Positions 43,467 to 52,377 of a DNA stretch of 64,000 nt are shown here, piece by piece. The notes under the pieces were generated by a model that made no database searches, was not told the origin of the DNA, and saw nothing but the letters and a program-made list of their open reading frames with translations. The stretch lies in contig CAYWGH010000009.1 in assembly GCA_964457925.1 (NCBI GenBank), positions 124,001-188,000 on the forward strand, given 5' to 3'. How positions within the stretch are numbered: the stretch's first letter is position 1; each line of letters starts with the position of its first letter. This stretch comes from Coneutiohabitans sp964457925 (GTDB lineage: Bacteria; Zhuqueibacterota; Zhuqueibacteria; Zhuqueibacterales; Zhuqueibacteraceae). The translations under genes and the position numbers were made by a program.

Positions 43467-46189
43467 ATCGAGATCGCTCAAAACATTCTTCTGTTATCGC
43501 ATCTGTGCTGCTGGTTTTAGCGGTTCTCGCCTCCGGCGAGGCGCTGGCACAAAATAAAAACCAACAGCGCGCCGAGAGCCTTTACGAAAACGCGCTCAAA
43601 GCCAAGAAGGCGAAAGATCGTTTAAAAATGTTGCGCGAGGCCGTGGCGCTGCATCCGTATTCCGCAAAAATTGAATATGCGCTCGGCCGCGAGTTTTATC
43701 AGCAAGCGCGCCTGGATTCTGCGGTGGCGCATTTTGAGCAAGTGATCGTGCTCGATCCGGCGCTTGCGGATCAAGTCGGGTTGGCCGCATTATTGCCCCC
43801 GGCTTATTTTGCCCTGGCAAGCCAGCATCTCAGCAAGGGCGACACGCAAGCCGGATTGCAGGCCGCGCTGGCCGCGCTGCGGCACAATCAAACATTCGCG
43901 CCGGCGCTTGCGACCGCCGCTCAGATTAACTATCAACTCAACCGTTATGATAAGGCGATTGACTTCGGTGCGCGCTTGGTGCGCGCCCAACCGTCGGCAA
44001 GGAACCACTACAATCTTGCCGTGGCGCAAGAGGCGAACAATGATTTCGCTGCCGCCTCACAAAGCTATCGCCAGGCGCTGGCGCTGGATGCCAACCTAAC
44101 TGCTGCACGCCAAAATTTAGAACGCCTCGAAACCCGCATAGCGGAACAATTAAAAGCAGGGGGGGCGAAATCTTCGAAACCAGAGCCTGCACAATCCTCA
44201 GCGAAAAGCAAAAATAAGCCAGGTGCCGGCAACGTTACTCGCGCAGAAGAGAAGCTAGTATCAAAAAAATCCGCGCCGCCCTCAGCGGCCGCCGGTATTG
44301 CTGCGTTTGCAAAGCCAGCCCAGGAGCGCAAATCTGCGCGCGCGCGCATTCCTGCCGTGACTTATGAACCCGGCGCGCTGCGTCTGGCCAAAACGCAACA
44401 ACGCATCATCCCGTTTCTCCAATCCGTACATGATCGCAATCGCGAGCTTGAATTGGCCAGGCAGAAGAACGAGTGGGTGGGAGCCGGGTTTTGGCTTGCC
44501 GCACTCATGCTTGCGACGGCCGCGCTTTGGTATTATTACAAACGTAAACCGCTTTCGCGCGCCATCATCTTAAACGATGTCAAACGCGCATGCGCGATTG
44601 CGATCGTGCTGGCCCAACGCATGGCCGCGACGATGAAAGGTTATCTCTCTGCCGTGCAGAACGATGTGGGGCGGCAAAAGGACATATTATTCCCACAACC
44701 TGTGATTGCCCCGGTCGAAACCGGCGGTGTCCTGACAGCTCTTCAGATTGACCCTGTTAAGGACAAGGCTTCACCGGTTGCTCCACCGCACAAAACGGAT
44801 GAACCAGAGATTATGGACGATCAGAATGCTGCCACCGCCGCCTCGCCGGCGTTTGGCTTGCAAACCGAAATTTTGTTCGCTGAGATGATTGCTGCTTCGC
44901 CCAGCGCGTTTGAGATGGAGGAAAACGGCAACGCCGCTGTTGCGCCAGAAGCAGACACCGCTCCGGCAGAAAAAACGCACGACCTGCTTTCTTCAACAGG
45001 GACCCCCTCTCTGGAAGAGTTACTGAATTCGGAGGGCAGTCAACGCGCCAACTCAAATGGAGAAGAGCATACCGGAGATGCGCCGGCGACGCCGTGGGAT
45101 CAGCAAGCGTGGCAACCGCCGATGCAAACAACGAATTCCTTCGCAAAAAATTTTGCAGATGATGAGCCGCTGGATATTGTCGAGCCGGTTTTCAGCGCCG
45201 AACAGGAACGCGCCATTGCACTGGCAAAATCCCTGCTTGCCGATCAACCTCTGGCGCAAACACAACATGACTTTCATGTTGCGCATGCCCAGCCGGTTGC
45301 CAACGGCCATGCAACGAATCATGGGGCTGAGGCCGATCGCACACTGGAAACGTCGCAGCCGCTGCAAAAGATCAACCGGTATTTGATTGAAAAAGAAATT
45401 TCGAAAGGCGCGACCGGACGCATTTACAAAGCATGGGATCCCAAACTCGACCGCGCGGTGGTATTGAAAACCGTGCATTATGGCTTTGCGCCCTCGCCGC
45501 ACGAAATTTCAGTGTTGAAAGATCGCATCTATCGCGAGGCGCGCGCCATCGCCAAGCTGAATCATCCCAACATAGTGGTGGTGTATGACATTGACGACGA
45601 GCCGGAGTTTTCATACATCGTGATGGAGCATCTCGTCGGCGAAGATCTCAGTCAAATTTTGCAAAAAGATCGGCGCTTGGGATGCAGCCGCGCCCTCGAT
45701 ATCGTCACGCAAGTGTGCAGCGCGCTCGAGTATGCGCATCAAACCGGCGTTTTTCATCGCGATATCAAACCGTCCAACATCATGATGGTCGCACATGACG
45801 AAATCAAAGTCATGGATTTCGGCATTGCAAAAATCAACAACTATCTCACGCTCACGCAAACCGGCCGGGTGCTCGGCACGCCGAGCTACATGGCGCCGGA
45901 ACAAATCGAAGGTCATTTTACCGATGGCCGCGCGGATTTGTTCTCGTTGGGTGTGGTGCTGTATGAATTGCTGGTCGGCAAGCGCCCGTTTATCGCGGAA
46001 ACCTTGGCGTCGCTCGCTTATAAAATCGTGCATACGGCGCACGTGCCGGCAAGCCGCGAGAATCCCGACATTCCGCCGGCGCTCGATGAGATGTTGAATC
46101 GTGTGCTGTCCAAAAAGCCGGCGGACCGGTTTCAAAGCGCAACCGAATTCCGGCAGGAGTTGCTACAGATGAGAAAGCAGTTGGGGTGA
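43463..46189 (+). CDS. TPR receptor-type serine/threonine kinase with C-terminal kinase domain
   Basis: The 908-residue protein has a signal-like helix (about 11-29), TPR repeats (about 35-230) and a linker. A membrane helix (338-358) and a long low-complexity cytoplasmic stretch follow, then a Hanks kinase domain (637-908). Kinase motifs are intact: glycine loop SKGATGRIY, K669 in VVLKTV, HRDIKPSN (D767), DFG (785-787) and the APE-like MAPEQ. Bacterial receptor kinases usually have the kinase first; here it is last, with the sensor exported first. It starts with a GTG overlapping the stop of the giant secreted protein gene (GTGA), so it may sense that protein or its ligand. Confidence 0.9.
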   Translation: MNRDRSKHSSVIASVLLVLAVLASGEALAQNKNQQRAESLYENALKAKKAKDRLKMLREAVALHPYSAKIEYALGREFYQQARLDSAVAHFEQVIVLDPALADQVGLAALLPPAYFALASQHLSKGDTQAGLQAALAALRHNQTFAPALATAAQINYQLNRYDKAIDFGARLVRAQPSARNHYNLAVAQEANNDFAAASQSYRQALALDANLTAARQNLERLETRIAEQLKAGGAKSSKPEPAQSSAKSKNKPGAGNVTRAEEKLVSKKSAPPSAAAGIAAFAKPAQERKSARARIPAVTYEPGALRLAKTQQRIIPFLQSVHDRNRELELARQKNEWVGAGFWLAALMLATAALWYYYKRKPLSRAIILNDVKRACAIAIVLAQRMAATMKGYLSAVQNDVGRQKDILFPQPVIAPVETGGVLTALQIDPVKDKASPVAPPHKTDEPEIMDDQNAATAASPAFGLQTEILFAEMIAASPSAFEMEENGNAAVAPEADTAPAEKTHDLLSSTGTPSLEELLNSEGSQRANSNGEEHTGDAPATPWDQQAWQPPMQTTNSFAKNFADDEPLDIVEPVFSAEQERAIALAKSLLADQPLAQTQHDFHVAHAQPVANGHATNHGAEADRTLETSQPLQKINRYLIEKEISKGATGRIYKAWDPKLDRAVVLKTVHYGFAPSPHEISVLKDRIYREARAIAKLNHPNIVVVYDIDDEPEFSYIVMEHLVGEDLSQILQKDRRLGCSRALDIVTQVCSALEYAHQTGVFHRDIKPSNIMMVAHDEIKVMDFGIAKINNYLTLTQTGRVLGTPSYMAPEQIEGHFTDGRADLFSLGVVLYELLVGKRPFIAETLASLAYKIVHTAHVPASRENPDIPPALDEMLNRVLSKKPADRFQSATEFRQELLQMRKQLG

Positions 46190-46219
46190 GAAAAGTGTGA
46201 GACTGCCGAACGCCCCGGG

Positions 46220-46642
46220 CTAGAAAATGTATTGGCGAATATCGAAATTCGGATCAGATTCCATTAATTTGCGAATGGCATCCACCGGGCGGTCGAGCAC
46301 GCGAAAGCCGTTCAATTCATAACCCGCAAACATCAGCTCGCTGCGGATAAACAAGAAGGCCTCATACCACGCGAGCAACGCCCGCGTCGAGAGTTGCTGC
46401 AATTCCATGGAAATTTCCCGTGTATCGACATCAACAACGCCGCGATTCAATGCGGCTTGATAGTCGATTTGATTAAGAATATCTTGAATCACGCTCTTCT
46501 TGAACGCATAGTCCTCGCCTCCGGCTTTGCTGGCGTGGCTGCGCCGCCGCGTCAGCGTGTTTTCCGCATCTTCTTCGCGTAGTCGGTTTGTGGCCTGAAC
46601 GGGAGGTTGGCGGTCATTTGCTGCAGAGTGTTGGGGCAACAT
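46220..46642 (-). CDS. Unknown 140-residue protein
   Basis: This protein is not recognised. The N-terminal 45 residues are polar and probably disordered. The rest is predicted helical (FKKSVIQDILNQIDYQAALNRG, ISMELQQLSTRALLAWYEAFLFIRSELMF). There is no signal peptide or membrane segment. A perfect AAGGAGG lies five bases before the ATG, so the gene is real. A possible sigma-54 promoter is upstream at 46701-46718. It is downstream of an NtrC-type regulator gene on the same strand and convergent with the kinase gene. Confidence 0.75.
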   Translation of the reverse strand: MLPQHSAANDRQPPVQATNRLREEDAENTLTRRRSHASKAGGEDYAFKKSVIQDILNQIDYQAALNRGVVDVDTREISMELQQLSTRALLAWYEAFLFIRSELMFAGYELNGFRVLDRPVDAIRKLMESDPNFDIRQYIF

Positions 46643-46700
46643 GGCACCCTCCTTGGTGATTGTGCTCGCTCTCTACTTCGCGTGTTAGAATTTGAAAACA

Positions 46701-46718
46701 CTACAAAATTCCTGCCAA
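46701..46718 (-). promoter_or_regulatory. Possible sigma-54 (-24/-12) promoter
   Basis: On the minus strand TTGGCAG (46718-46712) and TTGTA (46706-46702) place GG and GT at exact -24/-12 spacing; the usual -12 GC is GT here. It would start a transcript about 50 bases before the 140-residue unknown gene. Confidence 0.35.
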
Positions 46719-46881
46719 GGCCGGGCCGTCGGCCGCTGGCAAGATGTGCTGCTCTAACAGCCTGTTTCTATGCCAAGCCCGCCGGAAGCATGCAATTGAA
46801 ATTTTACCTGCACTCTGCCGGTGCTTCATTGCTTCGACCGGAATCACTGACATCTGTCACATGCACGAGGCAATCGCCGGC

Positions 46882-48435
46882 TTATTGCGCGCGCCGCGGG
46901 GAAATGGTAATGTCGTAATGCTTGAGCATGCGATAAATCGTCATGCGGTGCACGCCGGCCTTGCGCGCGACCCGGCTGATGTTGCCGTTGCAGCGATTCA
47001 TCAGCTCGATCAAATAATTGCGCTCGAACTTCTCCATCCATTGCTGGCGCGCTTCCCGCAATGGCAAATCCGCCGCGCTGGCCGCGCCGTTCTGCTCCTC
47101 GCTGTGGCCGGCGCGTGACGGCGAATGATAGCTGTCGCGCAAATACTCCGGTAAATCCAAGGCTTCGATGCGCGGCCCGGTTGCCAGCGAGGCCACCCGC
47201 TCCATCACATTCTGCAATTCACGCACATTCCCGGGCCAGGAATATCCCATCAAACAGGTCAGCGCCTCCGGCGATAATTCCAGGGCATGCGACGCATTCC
47301 CATGTGAAAATTTCTGCAAGAATCCGCGGCAGAGCAGCGCAATATCATCCTTGCGCTCGCGCAACGGCGGCAGCGTGATCGGAATGACATTCAAGCGATA
47401 GTACAGATCGTGGCGCAACGCCCGTTCTTTCACGGCTTCAAACGGTTCGCGGTTGGTCGCCGAGATCACGCGCATATCGACTTCGATCAAGTCTTTGCCG
47501 CCCAGCCGGCGAAACTGGCGCTCTTGCAGCACGCGCAACAGCTTCGCCTGCAAATCGAGATTAAGCTCGGTAATCTCATCCAGAAAAAACGTGCCGCTGT
47601 GCGCCAGTTCCAACAAGCCGCGCTTGGCCGCCACTGCGCCGGTGAATGCGCCTTTCTCATAGCCATACAATTCGCTTTCGAGCAGATTGCCGGGCAGAGC
47701 CACGCAATCCACCGCGATAAACGGCCCCTTGGCGCGATGACTATGCGCATGAATGCTGCGCGCAATCAGTTCTTTGCCGGTGCCGCTTTCGCCGTAGATC
47801 AAAATATTCGCGTCGGTTTTGGCGACTTTTCGAATGCGGTCGAAAATCTCGCGCATGCGCTGGTTGTTGCCGATGATGCTTTCAAAGCCGTAGGTTTCGA
47901 CGATTTGCGTGCGCAACGCGCGGTTTTCCGCGCTCACCCGCGCCGCCTCCTGTTCTTTGGTGAGCGCGCGCTGGCGTTCCTGCTCGCGCACACCATGGCT
48001 GACAAAAACATTTTCGATGACTTTGATCAATTCCGGCCCGCCGAACGGCTTTTCAATATGCATGCTCAACCCGAGTTCCATTAATTCGCGCTTGCGTTCC
48101 TCCGCGCCGGGATAAGCCGTGAGCATGATGACGGGCACGTGGCGCACATGTGTAAAGGCCGCGTTGCTCGCCAATTCCTTGTAGATGGCATAACCGTCGC
48201 GGCCGGGCAGCATAAAATCGAGCAGCACCAAATCCACTTTGCCGCGTCGAATCAGCTCCAATCCCTCCGCGCCGTCATAGGCCGAAATGAAATCGTGTCC
48301 CGCTTTTGTCACATATCTGCGACACAACTCGTGAATATTATGATCATCGTCAATCAGAAGAATCGTGCGCTTGGCGCCATTGGTTTTGGCTACTGCAAAA
48401 CTAGGCTCTGCTGCAGTCTGGCTAGATTGAATCAT
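46882..48435 (-). CDS. NtrC-family sigma-54-dependent response regulator
   Basis: The 517-residue protein has a receiver domain (about 22-140) with the acidic pair IDDD and phospho-acceptor D73 in LLDFMLPGRDG. A AAA+ domain has Walker A GESGTGKE (215-222), an intact GAFTGA loop (262-267) and Walker B FFLDEI. A Fis-type helix-turn-helix ends the protein (GNISRVARKAGVHRMTIYRML). It activates sigma-54 promoters after phosphorylation. No cognate kinase gene is adjacent; the orphan histidine kinase at 20.8-22.6 kb is one candidate. It has an N-terminal extension of about 20 polar residues. Confidence 0.95.
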   Translation of the reverse strand: MIQSSQTAAEPSFAVAKTNGAKRTILLIDDDHNIHELCRRYVTKAGHDFISAYDGAEGLELIRRGKVDLVLLDFMLPGRDGYAIYKELASNAAFTHVRHVPVIMLTAYPGAEERKRELMELGLSMHIEKPFGGPELIKVIENVFVSHGVREQERQRALTKEQEAARVSAENRALRTQIVETYGFESIIGNNQRMREIFDRIRKVAKTDANILIYGESGTGKELIARSIHAHSHRAKGPFIAVDCVALPGNLLESELYGYEKGAFTGAVAAKRGLLELAHSGTFFLDEITELNLDLQAKLLRVLQERQFRRLGGKDLIEVDMRVISATNREPFEAVKERALRHDLYYRLNVIPITLPPLRERKDDIALLCRGFLQKFSHGNASHALELSPEALTCLMGYSWPGNVRELQNVMERVASLATGPRIEALDLPEYLRDSYHSPSRAGHSEEQNGAASAADLPLREARQQWMEKFERNYLIELMNRCNGNISRVARKAGVHRMTIYRMLKHYDITISPRRAQ

Positions 48436-49588
48436 ACGCTCGCCTGATTGTTGAAATGAAGTTGTTCGTGTCGCGCGGCTGTTTGATCATGCGTATTGCA
48501 ATGTCACATTGATGTTGCAGTGACGTGTAATAAGTGAATGTCCATATTTCGAGAAGAATTTGACAAATTTGATGCCACAAAACGGTGACAGCATTCACGA
48601 AAAAGAGGCAAGAAGTAATTGCAGGTTATTACTTCATATAACCTATATCGACATCGCCGCAATCCTGGCTTGGAATTGCTTCAGGCTGAAACACTTGTCC
48701 GTGCTTAAACAAAACACGATTTACGCAATGGCAGAAGAAAAAAATAAACGGCCATCCCTCAACCCGCTTGGGCGAAAAATGTGTTTATCGCGTAACACGC
48801 CAGCTTGCCGCAACCAAAGGATTAACGGCGAGCCATTAAGGATCAAATCTTTTGATTTTATCATAACGGTTTTGCCCTTAACAATTTTCCGGGGTCATAC
48901 CCTCCACCGATTTCCAGACAAGCTGCAAATCAAAGCTTCTGCGAAGCAGCAAAAAACTATTCGGCGAAACTCGGCGTCTGCGGTGATCCTCGACAATAAA
49001 GCTTTTCCGGCGAAATGCGCCGAAGCCACCCTGCCATGCCGAAAAAATGGCAAGATGATTTATCGACGGAATGATTTCAAATCGTTCTGCCGGCGAATGA
49101 TCTCTGCCATTAGCTTTTGGAATCTTATTCTACCGCCCGGTTAACTTAGTTTGTAGGAGTGCCTCTCGAAATGTCATCCCGACGGGATCTGGTGAAGCGC
49201 TCGGCTTCAGGCCTAGAACTCCACCAAACCCCTCCGCGATGACAGAACAAAGCTGGACATACTTTTCAAGGTAACAGTGCACGGCGTTTGAAACGCTATT
49301 CGCCAGTAACCGTTGCCCTCCATTCGCACGCGCAGATCGCTCGAGCAGGCATTGGAGGCAACTTCCATGGCGTCCCCTGCACAAGAAAACTCTGCTTTGC
49401 TGCGATTTTTAATAGCATTTTTTGTTTAGTTTGTTATTATGTTTCATGCCGCGCTTCACGGCGGCGCTGTTGGGATGTTATGCGATGCCGTTTTGTCCGG
49501 GCGTGTGATGACAGTGCATAATGACGGTGCAACGGCGTCCCTTCAGCTGATTGATTCACCACACTTACAATTGACAAGGAGAGGTAAC
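48436..49588. other. Gene-poor kilobase with one palindromic repeat
   Basis: This stretch of about 1.15 kb is visibly richer in A and T than the flanking genes. A 194-codon open frame (48560-49144) has erratic composition, many Cys and Arg, and no ribosome site, so it is not called. The only clear element is the palindromic repeat at 49172-49244. It also contains the upstream region of the SET gene. I cannot exclude an unannotated RNA. Confidence 0.5.
49172..49244. repeat. Palindromic TGTCATCCCGACGGGATCT element
   Basis: The left end TGTCATC (49172-49178) pairs with GATGACA (49238-49244), and the inner GGG blocks pair with CCC blocks, forming an imperfect stem of about 20 bases. Related half-copies occur at 26737-26760 and 52219-52250. 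Confidence 0.6.
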
Positions 49589-50164
49589 ATGAGCGCTCAG
49601 CGTTTTGAGCTCGAAATCGGTGCAAGTGTTTATGGCGCGCGTTTGTTGGCAACAGAGCCGATCAAAGCCGGTGAGATCGTTTACCGTATCGAGCAATATA
49701 AACTGACGAAGAAGCCGACATATCAAACCATTCAGATTGGACCCAACAAGCATCTCAAAGAGCTGGGCGTACTGGCTTATCTCAATCATAGTTGCCGCCC
49801 CAACGTTGCTGTGAACACACAAGCCTTGACCGTATTTGCCTGTCGCGACATTGCCCCGGGTGATGAGCTGAGCTTCTTCTATCCCTCCACCGAATGGAAA
49901 ATGGACCGGCCATTTGCCTGTTTATGCGGCGCGCCGGAGTGCATTCGGCTGGTCGCCGGCGCAATCTATGTGCCGCTTGACCTGCTGAGCCGGTATTTCA
50001 TCAACGATCATATTCGCCAAATGGCCATGGCGTTATTGGAAAATAGCGCTGCTCACGGACTTGCCTCATCACAAATCATGCTGGAAGGCAAGTCGCCGGG
50101 ACTACTTTCTCCTCCAGAAAATTTGATAACATATCCGAAAATCTCGCGCCGTGAAACCGCCTAA
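49589..50164 (+). CDS. SET-domain protein lysine methyltransferase-like protein
   Basis: This 191-residue protein carries a compact SET domain. It starts with GASVYGARLLATEPIKAGEIVYRIE, has the cofactor motif NHSCRPN (66-72), then GDELSFFYPSTEW, and a post-SET-like zinc knuckle CLCGAPEC (111-118). SET enzymes transfer methyl groups from SAM to protein lysines; the target here is unknown. AAGGAGAGG just upstream fixes the ATG at 49589, although the frame stays open back to 49439. It lies 134 bases before a Rab-like GTPase gene. Confidence 0.85.
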   Translation: MSAQRFELEIGASVYGARLLATEPIKAGEIVYRIEQYKLTKKPTYQTIQIGPNKHLKELGVLAYLNHSCRPNVAVNTQALTVFACRDIAPGDELSFFYPSTEWKMDRPFACLCGAPECIRLVAGAIYVPLDLLSRYFINDHIRQMAMALLENSAAHGLASSQIMLEGKSPGLLSPPENLITYPKISRRETA

Positions 50165-50297
50165 TCCAGATCGAGTTCGCAGAACGTTTCGATCGCGAAA
50201 AAAGCGCGTCTGAAAAATTTGGACTCAGGCCGCACGACAACGTGTGATCAAGCGCGACTGCGCGATGATGCGTGCAACCAGCATATGCTGAGTCAAT

Positions 50298-50801
50298 ATG
50301 CCCGATGTGCAAAAGAAAATTTGTTTGCTCGGTACGTTCGGCGTCGGCAAAACCAGCTTGGTGCGGCGCTTTGTCGAGAATCATTTTGACGACAAATACC
50401 TTTCGACTATCGGCGTCAAAGTCAGCCGCAAACGCCTAACGGCCGCTTCCCGGCAAGTCGATTTGCTGGTTTGGGATATTGCCAACACCGAGGATTTGGG
50501 CGCGCTCGCGCAAAACTACTTTCGCGGCGCGCACGGCGCATTGATCGTTCATGATGTGACGCGCCCCGAGACGGTGCAGCGCGTGATAGACTATTGCGAA
50601 AGGTTTTTAGAAATTGCGCCGCGCGCGCGCCTCGTTTTTGCCGGCAATAAATCCGATTTAATCGAGCCTGCCGCTTTCCTTCCTGAAAACGTTCAACAAC
50701 AGCTTGGCCGTTTCTCCGCACCACATTTCTACACGAGCGCCAAAACCGGAGAACAGGTCGAGCAGGCCTTTTACGCACTTGCCGAGGCTACCCTTGCATA
50801 A
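50298..50801 (+). CDS. Rab/Ras-like small GTPase with altered switch II
   Basis: The 167-residue protein has a Ras-superfamily fold. The P-loop is GTFGVGKTS (12-20), switch I Thr is in LSTIGVK, G4 is NKSD (117-120) and G5 is TSAK (146-149). The G3 motif, normally DxAGQE, reads DIANTE (60-65). The conserved Gly and the catalytic Gln position are thus changed, which in Ras-type enzymes slows hydrolysis. There is no lipidation motif or membrane segment. The downstream sigma-54 activator gene starts inside its last codons, so the two are translationally coupled and probably act together. Confidence 0.88.
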   Translation: MPDVQKKICLLGTFGVGKTSLVRRFVENHFDDKYLSTIGVKVSRKRLTAASRQVDLLVWDIANTEDLGALAQNYFRGAHGALIVHDVTRPETVQRVIDYCERFLEIAPRARLVFAGNKSDLIEPAAFLPENVQQQLGRFSAPHFYTSAKTGEQVEQAFYALAEATLA

Positions 50802-52176
50802 CCTCGAGCACTTATTGCAGGCGGTTTTGCCTGAAGAAACGGGCTTTGCCCTGGTTGATCGCGACTTGCGCGTGGAACGGTTCAGTGAATTATTTGCCCG
50901 CTTCGCAGCGCCCGGACAAGCCGCCATTTCCGGAAGCAGACTCGACGAGCTTTACCCGGAAGTGTTTGGCTTGGAAGAAATCGTTGCGCATTTGGCCAAC
51001 GCGCCCGGTGAGAGCTTTGCAATTGCCTGCGTCAATCGTGAAACCGCCGCGCACGAAACCTGCCTGCTCGATCTCAAACTCGTTGCGCTGGCGGCCCCGG
51101 AAGATGATCGTGCGCGCCTGCTGTTCACGGTTACCGATTGCACCGAGCAACACCGCTTGCAGCAGCAGGCGATACAGCAGAAAAATGAATTGCTGTTGAT
51201 GCAGGCCATGCTCGGGCCGCGGCAACAGCTTCTGACCAAAAGTATTTTGGGAAATTCGCCGGCGATTATGCAATTGAAAGCTGCCGTGCGAAAAATCGCG
51301 CAAGCGCCGGCCTCAACCATTCTCCTGCAAGGCGAAAGCGGAACCGGCAAAAGCCACGTGGCGCGCGTAATTCACTATTTGACCTTCGATCGGCAAATGC
51401 CGTTCATCGAAGTCAATTGCGCCGCCCTACCCGAAAATCTTTTAGAAGCGGAGTTGTTCGGATATGAAAAAGGCGCTTTCACCAATGCCTTGAAAGCCAA
51501 AAAGGGATTGATTGAGGAGGCCGAAGGCGGCACCCTGTTTTTGGATGAGATTGGCGAGTTGCCCATCAATTTGCAGTCCAAGCTGCTGCACGTGATCGAA
51601 ACCCGCAAATTCCGCCGCTTGGGCAGCAATCAGGAACAGCAGGTTCACATGCGTTGCCTGGCAGCCACCAATCGCGATCTGAAGACGGCGATTGCCGAGA
51701 AAAAATTCCGTGAAGATCTTTTTTATCGTCTCAATGTCGTAAGTTTGACATTGCCGCCGTTGCGCGAGTTGGGCGACGACGTCATTTTGCTGGCCGAACA
51801 GTTTATCGAGATGTACCGCCTCGAATTCAAAAAAAATGTCACCGGCCTGGAGGAAAGCGCGCGGCGCCTCCTGCGCCAATACGATTGGCCGGGCAACGTG
51901 CGCGAGCTGCGCAACCTCATCGAGCGCGCCATGATTTTTTGTGAAACCCCGAGCCTCAAAGCTTCTGACTTGGCTCTTCCCGAAACCCTCGCTGCACAAC
52001 CGCCTTCGCCGTCATTTCTCCTGCCGGAACCGGGCATCCAGCTTGAAGAACTGGAAAAGTCGCTGCTGCAACAAGCCTTGCAACGCGCGCATGGCAACAA
52101 AACCCGGGCAGCGGCTCTGTTGGGTTTGAGCCGCGATACGTTTCGCTATCGTCTCGAAAAGTTTGACATTGCCTAG
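50794..52176 (+). CDS. Sigma-54 activator with PAS-like sensor, AAA+ and Fis HTH; GAFTNA variant
   Basis: The 460-residue protein has an N-terminal PAS-like domain (about 1-118). A AAA+ domain has Walker A GESGTGKS (180-187), Walker B LFLDEIGEL (about 248-256), and the sigma-54 contact loop as GAFTNA (227-232) instead of GAFTGA. A C-terminal Fis helix-turn-helix follows (KTRAAALLGLSRDTFRYRL). I chose the TTG at 50794 because GAGG sits six bases upstream and the codon overlaps the GTPase stop. Earlier frame starts at 50704 and 50779 would run inside the GTPase domain. It lacks a receiver domain, so the GTPase or a PAS ligand may control it. Confidence 0.88.
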   Translation: MHNLEHLLQAVLPEETGFALVDRDLRVERFSELFARFAAPGQAAISGSRLDELYPEVFGLEEIVAHLANAPGESFAIACVNRETAAHETCLLDLKLVALAAPEDDRARLLFTVTDCTEQHRLQQQAIQQKNELLLMQAMLGPRQQLLTKSILGNSPAIMQLKAAVRKIAQAPASTILLQGESGTGKSHVARVIHYLTFDRQMPFIEVNCAALPENLLEAELFGYEKGAFTNALKAKKGLIEEAEGGTLFLDEIGELPINLQSKLLHVIETRKFRRLGSNQEQQVHMRCLAATNRDLKTAIAEKKFREDLFYRLNVVSLTLPPLRELGDDVILLAEQFIEMYRLEFKKNVTGLEESARRLLRQYDWPGNVRELRNLIERAMIFCETPSLKASDLALPETLAAQPPSPSFLLPEPGIQLEELEKSLLQQALQRAHGNKTRAAALLGLSRDTFRYRLEKFDIA

Positions 52177-52218
52177 CGCTAACACACTTTACTTTAAGTT
52201 TTCATGCGCATGTTATTT

Positions 52219-52250
52219 TGTCATCCAGAGGGGATCTTGTGAAGTAAGCG
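52219..52250. repeat. Partial copy of the TGTCATCC..GGGATCT repeat family
   Basis: TGTCATCCAGAGGGGATCT followed by GTGAAG matches the left part of the element at 49172-49244. The 201-base gap it lies in, before the ThrE gene, shows nothing else. Confidence 0.5.
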
Positions 52251-52377
52251 GCGAAGGGTTATGGCTTCACAATACTGATCGGTATTGCTTTTCAGAAAAG
52301 TACTCCTGTCAGTCAATCTTTCACTCCGGCCAGCCGGGATTGTTCGAATCTCTAAAAATTAATCGCCAAGAATCCAA

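Noticed and set aside
48560..49144. Open frame of 194 codons in the gene-poor kilobase
   Set aside because: It has no ribosome site, an uneven composition rich in Cys and Arg, and no domain; it is probably chance.
49439..49588. N-terminal extension of the SET protein
   Set aside because: A strong AAGGAGAGG directly before the ATG at 49589 and the family start at the SET core argue for the shorter protein.
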